64,000 nt of DNA from Frigididesulfovibrio sp031551885 (GCA_031551885.1 JAVBMX010000010.1:1-64000); one strand, 5' to 3'; shown: positions 42,742-51,167, counted from the stretch's first letter. Program-made: numbers and translations. Notes: generated from the sequence alone by a model not told the origin.

Positions 42742-43236
42742 ATGTTCCGATTTGTACCCGCCATAGCCTTTGCCCTCTGGCTCGCCCTCTTCCCCGCCGC
42801 AACGGGGAACCACGGTGCGCAGCCCGACGTCAAGGCCGTGGTCCTGCAGGTCATTGATGGAGACTCGTTGCTTGTGGACATCCCCGACTTCCCGCCCGTT
42901 GCGGGCAGACGAATCGGCATTCGCGTGGCCGGGTGCGATACGCCCGAGCTTTCCGACGCGAACCCCGAGGTGCGGCGGCGGGCGTATCAGGCCAAAAACC
43001 TGACCGCGCGCCTTGTTCCGCCGGGTTCACAGGTGACCCTGCGCAACATCCGGCGGGACAAGTACTTCCGGCTGCTCTGCGAGGTGGAAACACCCCAGGG
43101 CGATTTGACCACTCTGCTGATTGAGTCCGGCCTCGCTCTACCTTACAATGGCGGGAAAAAACCGCTGCACATGGCCGACGCTCCGCCCGACCCCGGCGTA
43201 TCCACGCGCGCATTTCCCGCGCATCTTCCGCATTGA
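42742..43236 (+). CDS. secreted staphylococcal-nuclease-like protein
   Basis: A 164-residue protein with a signal peptide (FRFVPAIAFALWLALFPAATG). The rest is an SNase-type OB fold: VLQVIDGDSLLVDI, RIAGCDTPEL-like RVAGCDTPELSDAN, then LTARLVPPGSQVTL and YFRLLCEV. The Arg in front of the cleft (IRVAGCDTPE) and the Asp of DGDS/CDTPE are kept. It should cut nucleic acid in the periplasm or outside the cell, but the usual Glu-Arg pair is not certain, so activity is unproven. An AT-rich dyad, AAGTAA...TTACTT (42684-42714), lies just upstream. Confidence 0.82.
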   Translation: MFRFVPAIAFALWLALFPAATGNHGAQPDVKAVVLQVIDGDSLLVDIPDFPPVAGRRIGIRVAGCDTPELSDANPEVRRRAYQAKNLTARLVPPGSQVTLRNIRRDKYFRLLCEVETPQGDLTTLLIESGLALPYNGGKKPLHMADAPPDPGVSTRAFPAHLPH

Positions 43237-43325
43237 CTTGGGGCTCCGCCCCAAAACCCCGCTGGGGGAAAGAAAACAGGACCGTCAAAGTCGGCCGTTC
43301 GTCGATACTTCCGCGATGTAACGAG

Positions 43326-43448
43326 CCTGCCTCACACCGAGACGCGGGCGGCACCTGCACCCCCATTGTCGGCAAGTCGGCGTGAAATGCCGGCTTGCCG
43401 ACATATGAGGGGGGGTGGGGTGCCGTCCGCGTCTCGGTGTGAGGCAGG
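43326..43448. repeat. 123-bp nested palindrome (family B)
   Basis: The outer arms are 43326-43355 and 43419-43448: 30 bp with one mismatch that would be a G-U pair in RNA. They enclose CCCCCATTGTCGGCAAG / CTTGCCGACATATGAGGGGG. Almost the whole element can fold on itself. It sits in the 276-bp gap between two convergent genes. The core TGTCGGCAA is shared with 21205 and 52850. The size and symmetry suggest a MITE or REP-like mobile hairpin. Confidence 0.75.
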
Positions 43449-43512
43449 AGTTCTCACGTAGTGGGAGTAATACTCATCAGGCGACTTCGGCAGCCCTGCT
43501 TGAGCCCCTGGA

Positions 43513-43854
43513 TTATCCTTTGAATTGATCGTAGGCGTCCAAGATTCGCGAGGAGTAGACCAGGGCCGCCCCGGCGTTCAACTCCACCGCCACGGTCAAC
43601 GCTTCCAGAACTTCCTCGCGGGTGGCGCCCTGTTTCACGGCTTCAGCCACATGCACGGCGATGCAGGTGTCGCAACGCGTCGTGGCGGCGACCGCCAGAG
43701 CGATCAGCTCACGAACTTTGGGGCCCAGCACGTTCCGCGTAGCGGACCCTTTGCCCATGCCCACATAGCCCTGCATCAGCTCGGGGTTGCCTTTGGCCAG
43801 CGTGCCGATGGCGGCCGCTCCCTTGCCCAAAAAATCTTTCCAGTCTTGCAGCAT
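43513..43854 (-). CDS. AhpD/carboxymuconolactone decarboxylase-like protein
   Basis: A 113-residue helical protein with the AhpD-type signature E-x12-C-x2-C-x3-H (ELIALAVAATTRCDTCIAVH), in which the two Cys and the His form a peroxidase or disulfide-reductase site. This suggests a small antioxidant enzyme. The substrate is not known. GGAGGA lies just before the ATG at 43854, so a longer frame to 43914 was not used. It reads leftward. A terminator at 44062 shields it from the phage cassette upstream. Confidence 0.9.
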   Translation of the reverse strand: MLQDWKDFLGKGAAAIGTLAKGNPELMQGYVGMGKGSATRNVLGPKVRELIALAVAATTRCDTCIAVHVAEAVKQGATREEVLEALTVAVELNAGAALVYSSRILDAYDQFKG

Positions 43855-44061
43855 ACGATTCCTCCACGGTTGGGGTGCACGTTCGGCAAATCCATTCAGC
43901 CGTCTTGACCCCATCGACGGGCGAAGTCAAGCGCGTAAGACCACGCGGACAGGGTGTTTGCCTCATTGTCTTATTTTTTGCCAAGGCATTGATGCAGCAC
44001 CTTCCGCCAAAGCCCGACACCTGTTGAGGCGATTGTTTCTGGCCGTGCTTTCGTCGCCGCA

Positions 44062-44089
44062 AAAAAGCCCGGCGGGCGCCGGGCTTTTT
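44062..44089 (-). terminator. terminator at the end of the phage cassette
   Basis: AAAAAGCCCGGC (44062-44073) and GCCGGGCTTTTT (44078-44089), a 12-bp stem with a 4-base loop and T runs in both directions, 11 bases after the last phage gene. Confidence 0.9.
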
Positions 44090-44099
44090 CCATTCATGT

Positions 44100-44435
44100 T
44101 CATTTTCCCCAATAAAACCAGCCACCAAGCCTTACACCCAGCCAGAAAACCCACGGCACATGCGCCCGAACCCACCAGGGACGGCCTCGTTTGCGCAGGT
44201 TTGCCGCGATGCAACGGCGCAGGATGCCGTCCGCGAAGCACCGATCCCGCGCCTCTTCCCAGAGGTGGCGGAGGAAGGAGCGCCCGTTGCGCGCTCCGCC
44301 CTGCTCATAAAACAGATCGTGCTCGTCGCAGCAGCCGGTAAACGCGAGACGTCGGCCTTCCCCGGCCAGGCGGATATATTTGTTCCACCACCGGGCCAGG
44401 GAGTCCATGCCGCCGGAACAGCCATTTGCGCTCAT
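44100..44435 (-). CDS. small phage protein with phospholipase A2-like CCxxHDxxY motif
   Basis: A 111-residue protein. FTGCCDEHDLFYEQGG (about residues 33-48) matches the catalytic CCxxHDxxY motif of secreted and bacterial phospholipase A2, with the His-Asp pair that activates water and binds calcium. Ten basic residues and a hydrophobic Trp-rich tail (WVFWLGVRLGGWFYW) follow, suited to membrane contact. There is no signal peptide. The start ATG overlaps the stop of the preceding gene (TAATG), with GGAGGG nearby. It is the last gene of the virion cassette. It may act at membrane entry or lysis, but this is inference from one motif. Confidence 0.7.
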   Translation of the reverse strand: MSANGCSGGMDSLARWWNKYIRLAGEGRRLAFTGCCDEHDLFYEQGGARNGRSFLRHLWEEARDRCFADGILRRCIAANLRKRGRPWWVRAHVPWVFWLGVRLGGWFYWGK

Positions 44436-45067
44436 TACCATCCCTCCGGCACTTGGAAGGCCGTCGGGTATGCCGTTACCGCCTCGACGGTCGAAAGCGC
44501 CGAAACATCCGCATACATTTTCTGCTGTTGCCCGGTAAGGGAAGCATAAAGCAGCCGCCACTGCCCGGCGTTGGCCAACACCTTGGCGGCCATGTCGGCC
44601 ACGGCTTCACCCCTGCCGCGAATCTGCACCAGCAGCGACAACACCGGGGCGAGCGCTTCCGAAGCGCCCCCCGGGTCGGCCAGAACCGCCCGGGCTTCGG
44701 CTTCCTGAATCGGCCAGCCTTCGCGTTCGGCCGCCGGGTAGACGGCTTCGATGGGAGCGAACGCGGCCTGATACGCGGCCATCACGGCCGCAAGTTTGGC
44801 GGCTTTGGCCTCTTCCAGGGTGAGCGGCCGTTCGACCTTGGTTTCCAGACGCCTCTTTTCCGCTTCCCAGAGCGCGAGATACGGCGCGACGACCTCGGTA
44901 TATTCCTCGGCCGAGAGCGTGCGGTTGGGACAATCCGTAAACTCCATGTGCCCCGAGTCTCCACGCCACTGCAGGGCATGCAGGTTTTCCGGGGCGATAA
45001 AATCAACGTTCAGGCTTACACCGTCAACGATGACGGCCTTATCCTCGGGTATGACTGAGATGTGCAT
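44435..45067 (-). CDS. phage tail-fibre-associated protein
   Basis: A 210-residue protein directly after the tail fibre gene. Residues 1-80 include LQWRGDSGHMEFTD, which resembles the start of phage proteins encoded next to collar-type fibres (DUF4376-like, from memory). Residues 85-190 are helical and Ala/Glu-rich. By position it may be a fibre chaperone or assembly factor. It overlaps the next gene by a TAATG junction. GGAGATT lies before the start. Confidence 0.6.
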   Translation of the reverse strand: MHISVIPEDKAVIVDGVSLNVDFIAPENLHALQWRGDSGHMEFTDCPNRTLSAEEYTEVVAPYLALWEAEKRRLETKVERPLTLEEAKAAKLAAVMAAYQAAFAPIEAVYPAAEREGWPIQEAEARAVLADPGGASEALAPVLSLLVQIRGRGEAVADMAAKVLANAGQWRLLYASLTGQQQKMYADVSALSTVEAVTAYPTAFQVPEGW

Positions 45068-45091
45068 AAAATCTCCTCGGCGGCCGCCTGG

Positions 45092-46324
45092 TTACAGTTT
45101 CATAATGAAGCACAGGGCGTAGTACGACGGTGTAAGGTCGTGTTCGTGCGGCTGGGAACCGCCGACCGCCCCTGTGGTCGATCCTGTGGCCCCGTTGTAC
45201 CCCCCGCCGGTCGTGCCGCCGCCATACTGCGCACTGTACCCCGGCGCGGTATAGCCGTGCCCGTGGTTGGGCATCTGACTCAGCGTCAATGTCGTTGCCC
45301 CGGTTTTTTTCGAGCCGCCGGTTGTTCCCGGCGTGACCGTGCCGCCCGCGCCGAGAATAAACCGATCAACGAGATTCGGCGTGCCGTTCGTTCCGTCGCA
45401 CAGCGCCCAACCGGACGGCACGGTCGCCGCCGCGCCGCTCCACATCACGATGCCGCCCGCGGGGAATCCGGCAGGAATGGCCCCGACGGCCGCGCCGATG
45501 GCCGCCTTCACCCCGGCCGGAGTCGTGGCCTTACCCGCCTCGGTTCCGGCCACGGTCTCCGCCGTTGAAGCAAAGCGCACTTCGGGAAAATTTTCCCACC
45601 CATAGGCGGTCCCGGCCGCGTTCGTTCGATACACCTGCCCGGCCGTGCCTCCTGCCGGAACCAAGCCCAAAGAAGCCGGGGAAGCGACACCCGCGCCGCC
45701 GGCGCTTTGAGCCGCTCGTTCCGCCCACTCCCGGGCGTTCGCCGCCTCCACGCCCGCCTGTTCGGCTGCCGATTCCGCCGCCGCGAGTTTCGCTTCCGCC
45801 TCTTCGACTTTTTCCTCCACCGCACCCCGAAGTGAGGCGGCGACGGCGGCTTCGTTCGCCGAGTCGGCGGCAGCCTTCACGGCGGTCGCGCGGGCATCAA
45901 GCAGGGTTTCGCGCAACTCTTCCGGGGTTCCCGCGTCGCCGTCGGCCAGTTGAATGCTCCGGCGCTGCCGCTCTTTCAGTTGCAGGCACATAAGGGTGAG
46001 CTTGTCCAGACAGTGTTCCAGCACTTCGGCATCCAGAACGCCGTTGTTGCGGAAATCCGTTTCCTGGGTAAAGGGCTGATCCGGGAAAATGGTCAGCCCC
46101 CAGTCTTCGGGCACAGCGGCGTGCACCGTGCCGCCGGCGTGTTCCGACGAGACGGTGACGGTGTAGTCCAGACCGCAGGTCAAACGATTTTCCGCACCCG
46201 ACGGTTCGGTCACAACCACGCCCAGATCTTCGCCCTGCAGAAAAGGAAAGCCCACGGGCCAGTCCGTCTGCGCCCCGCCGCCGATATACCGTTCACGAAT
46301 AATTTCTCCGGAACTGATGGTCAT
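45092..46324 (-). CDS. phage tail fibre with T7-type head and collar domain
   Basis: A 410-residue protein. Residues 1-115 resemble the virion-attached N-terminus of T7-like fibres (IIRERYIGGGAQTDWPVGF; LPLDD-like FTQETDFRNNG). Residues 130-225 are an Ala/Glu-rich coiled coil. The distal part holds a phage collar domain (SGWALCDGTNGTPNLVDRFI) and a Gly/Thr/Ser-rich tip that ends YYALCFIMKL. The protein recognises the host surface. Its N-terminus is read over the last 32 bases of the preceding gene. No template repeat or reverse transcriptase is present, unlike the tropism cassette of Bordetella phage BPP-1. Confidence 0.85.
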   Translation of the reverse strand: MTISSGEIIRERYIGGGAQTDWPVGFPFLQGEDLGVVVTEPSGAENRLTCGLDYTVTVSSEHAGGTVHAAVPEDWGLTIFPDQPFTQETDFRNNGVLDAEVLEHCLDKLTLMCLQLKERQRRSIQLADGDAGTPEELRETLLDARATAVKAAADSANEAAVAASLRGAVEEKVEEAEAKLAAAESAAEQAGVEAANAREWAERAAQSAGGAGVASPASLGLVPAGGTAGQVYRTNAAGTAYGWENFPEVRFASTAETVAGTEAGKATTPAGVKAAIGAAVGAIPAGFPAGGIVMWSGAAATVPSGWALCDGTNGTPNLVDRFILGAGGTVTPGTTGGSKKTGATTLTLSQMPNHGHGYTAPGYSAQYGGGTTGGGYNGATGSTTGAVGGSQPHEHDLTPSYYALCFIMKL

Positions 46325-46877
46325 GCCGTTCCCCTTTGCGTGTTTGCGGAAAAATCGCCCGCCCCGCCCCGCGCCGCAAGGCCGCCCGCGCTTTTCCCAA
46401 AGATTGAAGCTGCGCCAACACCGCCTCGGCGGTCGCCTTGCGCAGTTCGGGTTTCGGATTCCCGGAAAGGATCCCGGTCAACCGGGATATGTGCCCGGCA
46501 ACATCCGCCTGTCGCCGCCGCAGGGTTTCTTCCCGCCGCGCCTCACGTTTTTGCGCCTCAAGCGCCTCGTGCTCCAAGGCAAAAGCCTCGACCGAGGCGC
46601 TCAGGTGTTCTTCGGCCTCGGCCCGGGTATCATCGTCCGGCGCTCCGGCCAGCACGGAGCGGAGAAAACCCGCGTCGGGCCGCCGGGGGACGCCGCCCCC
46701 GCCTTGCCCGGCCCCACCTGCGCCGGACTGTTCCAGAAAATGCTCCATGGCCGAATCAACCTTGTGCGCCAAATCCAGGGCTGTGGAATTCCGATCCCCG
46801 CGCGCCTTTTGAGAAGCGATGGTCGGGGCGCCCTGAAACAACGGCCTGCCTTCACCGGCCGGTATACGTATGGACAT
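46293..46877 (-). CDS. phage virion-associated protein, unknown
   Basis: A 194-residue protein rich in Ala, Arg, Glu and Gly, mostly helical (residues 85-180), without membrane segments. CAGGAGGAG precedes ATG 46877. It overlaps the fibre start by 32 bases, an arrangement that suggests translational coupling. The position between an internal virion protein and the fibre matches the internal-protein slot of T7/BPP-1-type genomes, but sequence alone gives no function. Confidence 0.65.
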   Translation of the reverse strand: MSIRIPAGEGRPLFQGAPTIASQKARGDRNSTALDLAHKVDSAMEHFLEQSGAGGAGQGGGGVPRRPDAGFLRSVLAGAPDDDTRAEAEEHLSASVEAFALEHEALEAQKREARREETLRRRQADVAGHISRLTGILSGNPKPELRKATAEAVLAQLQSLGKARAALRRGAGRAIFPQTRKGERHDHQFRRNYS

Positions 46878-46887
46878 GTCTCCTCCT

Positions 46888-47165
46888 GAGAACAATTTCA
46901 CGTTGAAATTGCCTTTGAAGCCCTCTTGCCGGCGGACTTCTGAACGGGACCGCCTATTCATGCGGAGCCGTGGCTAAAACCGACTCCGAACAGTGTTGAC
47001 ACGAGATGATTTTTTTGTTCTCCGGCAAGGAGGATAAGCCTTTTATGGAGGGAGTGTACTTTGGCGGTACTCGACCGGCTCATTCCCCAGGAGGGGAATC
47101 GACGCCGGAGGTTCCCCCGACGGCGCCCCGAAGGGGCGAGGCGCAAGAAGCGCCGAGTCAATAAA
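46888..47165. repeat. repeats A (partial, copy 3) and C inside the phage cassette
   Basis: 46888-46953 carries the left half of repeat A (AACAATTTCACGTTGAAATT, GACTTCTGAACGGG). 47090-47165 carries a C-type block (GACGCCGGAGG, GAGGCGCAAGAAGCGCCGAGTC). They fill the only sizeable gap (339 bases) among the tail genes. Host-type repeats in a virion cassette suggest a long residence in this chromosome. No gene is seen. Confidence 0.6.
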
Positions 47166-47216
47166 AGGCGAAGCCTGACGCCGCCGGGGGCAAAAAAACG
47201 CTCGTAGCGGCACCGT

Positions 47217-47738
47217 CTAGGAAAACAGGCCGGCAACACTGCCGATGGCGGGGGAAAAATGCTCAAAGGCGTCGAATCCTTTTTCAAGGGTCGTGCGCCG
47301 ATCCCGGCCCGCCTCGGCCTGGGATTTCGCCTTGGACTGCAACAGCGAAGACTCGTAGCGCAGATTGCTGTTTTGGTATTGGGTTTCTTCATCCACGGCG
47401 AACAGGTCTTCGGCTCTGCGTCGGGCCGAATCCACCAGCACATCCAGGGCCGAGCCGGTGTCCAGTTCCACCCCGCGCGCCGCCAGAAGCGATCGCGAAG
47501 CCCCGTCGCGGGCCGCGTATTCGCGGGCGCGGTCGCGCTTGGCTTTGTCCGCATCGTAAGCATTTTTCCGAATCTGATGGTCTTTGAGCGCCGCCTGATG
47601 CTCGGTCATGGCCGCCGCGTTCTCCGCCTCACGCTGCGCGGCTTCGCGGTCCGCTTCCGCCCGGGTGAACTCGGTGACCGAACGGGCGATGCCGAACGCC
47701 CCTCCCATAAGAGAGAGCGGATCAAAACTCATGCACAT
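47217..47738 (-). CDS. internal virion protein (T7 gp14-like)
   Basis: A 173-residue protein. The N-terminal 25 residues form an amphipathic, weakly hydrophobic segment (SFDPLSLMGGAFGIARS) typical of phage proteins ejected into the envelope. Residues 27-110 are a long Ala/Glu/Arg coiled coil. It ends with the hydrophobic FSPAIGSVAGLF. These features and its place after the nozzle genes match the gp14 class that builds the DNA-ejection channel. AAAGGAGG lies before the start. It overlaps the preceding gene by 10 bases. Confidence 0.7.
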   Translation of the reverse strand: MCMSFDPLSLMGGAFGIARSVTEFTRAEADREAAQREAENAAAMTEHQAALKDHQIRKNAYDADKAKRDRAREYAARDGASRSLLAARGVELDTGSALDVLVDSARRRAEDLFAVDEETQYQNSNLRYESSLLQSKAKSQAEAGRDRRTTLEKGFDAFEHFSPAIGSVAGLFS

Positions 47739-48289
47739 GGAGACCTCCTTTTGTTGAAGTGGATAAAAAACAATCGCGCGTCGCCGTCCTCGCCGTTCGG
47801 CTCCGCCACCGGAAACGCGGCCGGTTTCAGGGTGAACCCCAAACGTTGCAGAAATCGGCTGTTGCGCCCGTCGCCCTCTTGTTCCAAGAGAAAGTTGGCC
47901 AAGCCCGAGAAACGCGCCCGCTGCAACGGCAACAGCAACCGCAGACACCACGCCGCCACGCGCGGAACCGCATCGAGGGCCGGCACGCCGACCATCCAAG
48001 GGCTCCCCCAGGGAAGAGCCTCGGGAACCGGCCGCGTCTCTTCCAACGCAACCACCCCGCCGACGGCCAGGGTTTCCCCCGTGACCTCATGAACCAAGGC
48101 GTACCGAAAATCGGACCGGGCAAAACTCCGCTCAAGGCGCTCCGCAACCGAGAGCCCTCCGCTGGTGAGGCGTTCGAGCGTCTCGGCTTCATGGCGATCG
48201 CTCGGCCGCAAATCACGACCGACGGCCGCAAGATGCTCAGGGCCGGCGGCGACCAGGGCGAACCCGTGGAAACGGGCGAGCGCGCTCAC
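47729..48289 (-). CDS. phage GNAT-like protein (T7 gp13 type)
   Basis: A 186-residue protein that resembles the DUF2833/gp13 family of T7-like phages, which have an acetyltransferase-like fold. Segments RYALVHEVTGETLAVGGVV and FLEQEGDGRNSRFLQRLGF (as LEQEGDGRNSRFLQRLGF) fit its strands and the acyl-CoA-like loop. In T7, gp13 is needed for internal virion assembly. The start overlaps the stop of the nozzle gene (ATGA), and it overlaps the next gene by 10 bases. Confidence 0.7.
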   Translation of the reverse strand: MSALARFHGFALVAAGPEHLAAVGRDLRPSDRHEAETLERLTSGGLSVAERLERSFARSDFRYALVHEVTGETLAVGGVVALEETRPVPEALPWGSPWMVGVPALDAVPRVAAWCLRLLLPLQRARFSGLANFLLEQEGDGRNSRFLQRLGFTLKPAAFPVAEPNGEDGDARLFFIHFNKRRSPCA

Positions 48290-50388
48290 AGTTCCCCCAC
48301 TTCCAGTTCGTGAGCAACGGCCATCAAGGTGAAGGGCAAGGGATCATCCTGGCGGAAGTAGACCCCGCCTTCGATGGAGGCGTCGGAGTCGATGAGCATG
48401 GAGCAATCGCCGCTGAACAATGACAAAGCCTTGCCCATTTCGTGCGGAATGCGGCGGAAAAGCACGTCCCGCAAATGCTCCGCATCCGGGCCGACCTTGC
48501 AGCCGAGGGTCCGATACAGCCGGAACCGCACCCGGCCGACCCTGCGGGTCATGCCCAGGGCCGCGCCCTGGGCTTCGGCCAGCTCCGAGGCCATAGGCGC
48601 GATGTCGGAGACGTACCCCAAGCCAACATGGATGGCCGACGCCGGGGTCTTCAGGGCGACCGCGCCGTTTGTCACCACCTGGGGCGGGTGCACCCAGCCG
48701 TCGGCCAGAATCTGGACCTCCTTGCCTTCCAGATGCCCCAGACCGGAAAGCCGGGTGGTCGGCGGCCCCTGGTAGGAAAGGCCGGAATCCACAAAGAACG
48801 CCGCTTCGGCCTTGGGCACGCTCAAGGGCGCGTCAAAGGGCGGGTCCATGCGCTCCAGGGTACGGACGGTCTTCCAATTGCCGGTGAGGGGATCGCGGCA
48901 GTCGCGCCGCACCACGAACCAGGCTTCGTCATGTCCGGTTGACGGAATTACGGTCACGGACTCCACCCGCCCGGCCGTATCGTGCCGGTGCCAGGCCGCA
49001 ACCTCGTGTTCCTTGATCAAGGTCAACGCGGCCAGGGTGCCGTCGTCGAGCACGCACCAAAGCACCGAATGCGGGCCTGCCTGCCAGGACCAATCCACAA
49101 TGCGGCGCTCGCGAAAAATGTGCTCGGCCAGAATGGTCATGTCCGTACCGCTGAAACTGTCGGAATCCAGGAAGTAGCGAAACTCCCGCACCACCTTGCC
49201 CCCGCGCTGCACGTAGAGGACCGTGTCGCCCACGGTCAGGGCGGGCAGATCGGCCGACCCCCAGGAGCTGTGGCGTTGCGCCTCGCACGAAAGAGCGGAA
49301 AACGGCTCGCCCCCCGCGCCGGAAAGGGTCCATTCGCCGTCTACCGTGCCGATCAACAGCTTGCCGGCCGGCATCATCCAGCGCACGGCGTTGACCCGGT
49401 CGGCCGCGAGGGTCACGGTGCAGGCGTCGTCGCTTTGCAACGGGTAGGAAACATTCAGGTTGTCGTAGTTGCCCGTGCGCCCGGCCCAGATGGTCTGTGG
49501 AGCCCTATCGGACGCCGCGAAACATAGACGCTGTTGATAGAACTGCACCGCGGCCGGGTAAGCCCCGTCGCCGTCGAAGGGGTCGCGGGCTTCAGGAACG
49601 CCGCAGGCGTAATCGGCCGTCTGGCCGCGATCCACATACGACATCCCCACGGATCGCCCGACCAGGCCGAAACTGCCCGACCCGCCGCCGCCGCGAAACA
49701 CGCGGTATTCCCGCGCTTCCGGCACGGCCTGCCAGGTCAGGGTCACGTAATTGGACGTGTTCAGGGTCGCAGCCGCCGTGCACAGGGCTTCCTGCGAAGG
49801 CAGGCTTTCCTCTTCCGAATCCGGAGCCACGGCGGTGACCACATAGGCGTAGCTTCGTTCGGCCGCGCCGGTGGGCGTGGCGACCACGTTTTCAGGCGCG
49901 GCGACACAGGGACCGAAACGCATGGTTTCCAAGCGCCAGTCGGCGTGGCCGTAACGCATCAGCTTACAAGGCGGCATATTCCGGGACACCAGATACATGA
50001 CGTCGCCGGAACGGCAGTGGCGCAGGTTCCAAATGTGCTCGCCGTCGAACGGAGTCGCCAGGGCAAACGGTTGAGCGGAGGCGTCCAAAACAAGGCCTCC
50101 GTTGTGCCAGACCCGCAGGCCGAGGTGGAAGAACTCCAGCACGTAGGCCTGTTCCTCATTGAACACGAACGGAACAAGGCGCACCGGGCGGGCGGCCTCG
50201 CTCTGCACGGCCGCCTCGCCCATAAAGCGCAGGCCGGGACGCCGGAACACCGCGCCGTGGGGGGTGCAGAGCATGTTGCGCAGCACCCGACAGCCGGTGC
50301 CGTAGCGCCCCTGGTCCATGCGCGCGCCCATGAAGGGCGACAGCTCGCCGCTGTTGAAGCTTGTTTGAACGATGGTGGTGCGGGCCAT
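48286..50388 (-). CDS. phage tail nozzle protein (T7 gp12 / tail tubular B type)
   Basis: A 700-residue protein. The N-terminus TSFNSGELSPFMGARMDQGRYGTGCRVLRN (as FNSGELSPFMGARMDQGRY) and FRRPGLRFMGEA are characteristic of podovirus tail nozzle proteins. The middle repeats beta-strand motifs (WQAVPEAREYRVFRG, a fibronectin-like segment at about 200-240; QQRLCFAAS; NVSYPLQSDDACTV). It forms the tip of the short tail. Length is normal (about 700-800). It starts 3 bases before the end of the gp11-like gene. Confidence 0.88.
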   Translation of the reverse strand: MARTTIVQTSFNSGELSPFMGARMDQGRYGTGCRVLRNMLCTPHGAVFRRPGLRFMGEAAVQSEAARPVRLVPFVFNEEQAYVLEFFHLGLRVWHNGGLVLDASAQPFALATPFDGEHIWNLRHCRSGDVMYLVSRNMPPCKLMRYGHADWRLETMRFGPCVAAPENVVATPTGAAERSYAYVVTAVAPDSEEESLPSQEALCTAAATLNTSNYVTLTWQAVPEAREYRVFRGGGGSGSFGLVGRSVGMSYVDRGQTADYACGVPEARDPFDGDGAYPAAVQFYQQRLCFAASDRAPQTIWAGRTGNYDNLNVSYPLQSDDACTVTLAADRVNAVRWMMPAGKLLIGTVDGEWTLSGAGGEPFSALSCEAQRHSSWGSADLPALTVGDTVLYVQRGGKVVREFRYFLDSDSFSGTDMTILAEHIFRERRIVDWSWQAGPHSVLWCVLDDGTLAALTLIKEHEVAAWHRHDTAGRVESVTVIPSTGHDEAWFVVRRDCRDPLTGNWKTVRTLERMDPPFDAPLSVPKAEAAFFVDSGLSYQGPPTTRLSGLGHLEGKEVQILADGWVHPPQVVTNGAVALKTPASAIHVGLGYVSDIAPMASELAEAQGAALGMTRRVGRVRFRLYRTLGCKVGPDAEHLRDVLFRRIPHEMGKALSLFSGDCSMLIDSDASIEGGVYFRQDDPLPFTLMAVAHELEVGEL

Positions 50389-50391
50389 ACG

Positions 50392-50994
50392 CTACCTCAC
50401 CGCCAGCCAGGGGTCTTCGCCGTAGCGCGCGGATATCTCGGCCGAACCGTCCTCAACGGCGTCGGCCGTTTTGGCCGCTTCAAGAGCCTCCTGGGAACGC
50501 CGGGTCATGACGTCCTCCATGCGGGCGCTGTTCAGCAGGGGCACGGCCAGGGCCGCCGCCAGTCTGCGGGCCAGGGCTTCAGCGAAAAGCGGCGGGTAAC
50601 GGGAGGGCTCGTCCAGGGCTACGGTCAGCAGGGCACAGGCGGGGGCCGCGTCGGTCAGAAGCACTCCCCCGGCCCGCAGGCTGTACGGCCTTTCCGGGTC
50701 AAGCCGGCGCACGGCCAGGCAATCAACGGGCAGGCGGTAGGCCAGGGCGAACGTTTCACCCTCTCCGGCCGGACCAAGGGGCGCGAGCGAGAGCCGTTTA
50801 CAGGCAAAACTCCAAGCGTGGGAGGCAAGCAACTCATTGCGGGCCTCCGGGTAGGCCCTGGCGCACAATTCCGCCTCGCGCCCGGCCTGGGCGAACGAAA
50901 GGATCTGGGCCGCGCCGAGATGCCGCAGGGCCTTGTTGCAGATGGCGACCTTGCTTTGGATGCCGCCGCTGTGAATGGAAAATGCGGAGCTCAT
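50392..50994 (-). CDS. phage head-tail adaptor (T7 gp11 / tail tubular A type)
   Basis: A 200-residue helical protein. SKVAICNKALRHLGAAQI near residue 15, then ARAYPEARNELLASHAWSFA, AYRLPVDCLAVRR and PPLFAEALARRLAAALAVPL are typical of tail tubular protein A, which joins portal and nozzle. Its order immediately before the nozzle gene fits. It overlaps the preceding small gene by 4 bases (ATGA). Confidence 0.85.
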   Translation of the reverse strand: MSSAFSIHSGGIQSKVAICNKALRHLGAAQILSFAQAGREAELCARAYPEARNELLASHAWSFACKRLSLAPLGPAGEGETFALAYRLPVDCLAVRRLDPERPYSLRAGGVLLTDAAPACALLTVALDEPSRYPPLFAEALARRLAAALAVPLLNSARMEDVMTRRSQEALEAAKTADAVEDGSAEISARYGEDPWLAVR

Positions 50995-51167
50995 TTCCCG
51001 CCTCCTTCCGGTTCAAGCGCTCGACGGGCGGTTTCGAGCAATTTATAAAGAACGGGCAGGGGCAAAGCCGGAGCGACGGCAATGCCGAGGGCCGTGAGCG
51101 CCGCCGTTACGGCCGCCCGGCTGAAGCGTTGCTCTTCCCGCCGGAGGGCAATGGGATCATCGGCCAT
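50991..51167 (-). CDS. small phage protein
   Basis: A 58-residue protein (start MADDPIALRREEQRF) with one hydrophobic helix (ALGIAVAPALPLPVLYKLL). GGAAGGAG lies before the ATG at 51167. Its stop overlaps the adaptor start. Function is unknown. It could be an inner-membrane or assembly helper. The 154-base gap before it (51168-51321) has a hairpin, GGGAGCGCCGG / CCGGCGCTCCC (51285-51313), without a T run. Confidence 0.6.
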   Translation of the reverse strand: MADDPIALRREEQRFSRAAVTAALTALGIAVAPALPLPVLYKLLETARRALEPEGGGK

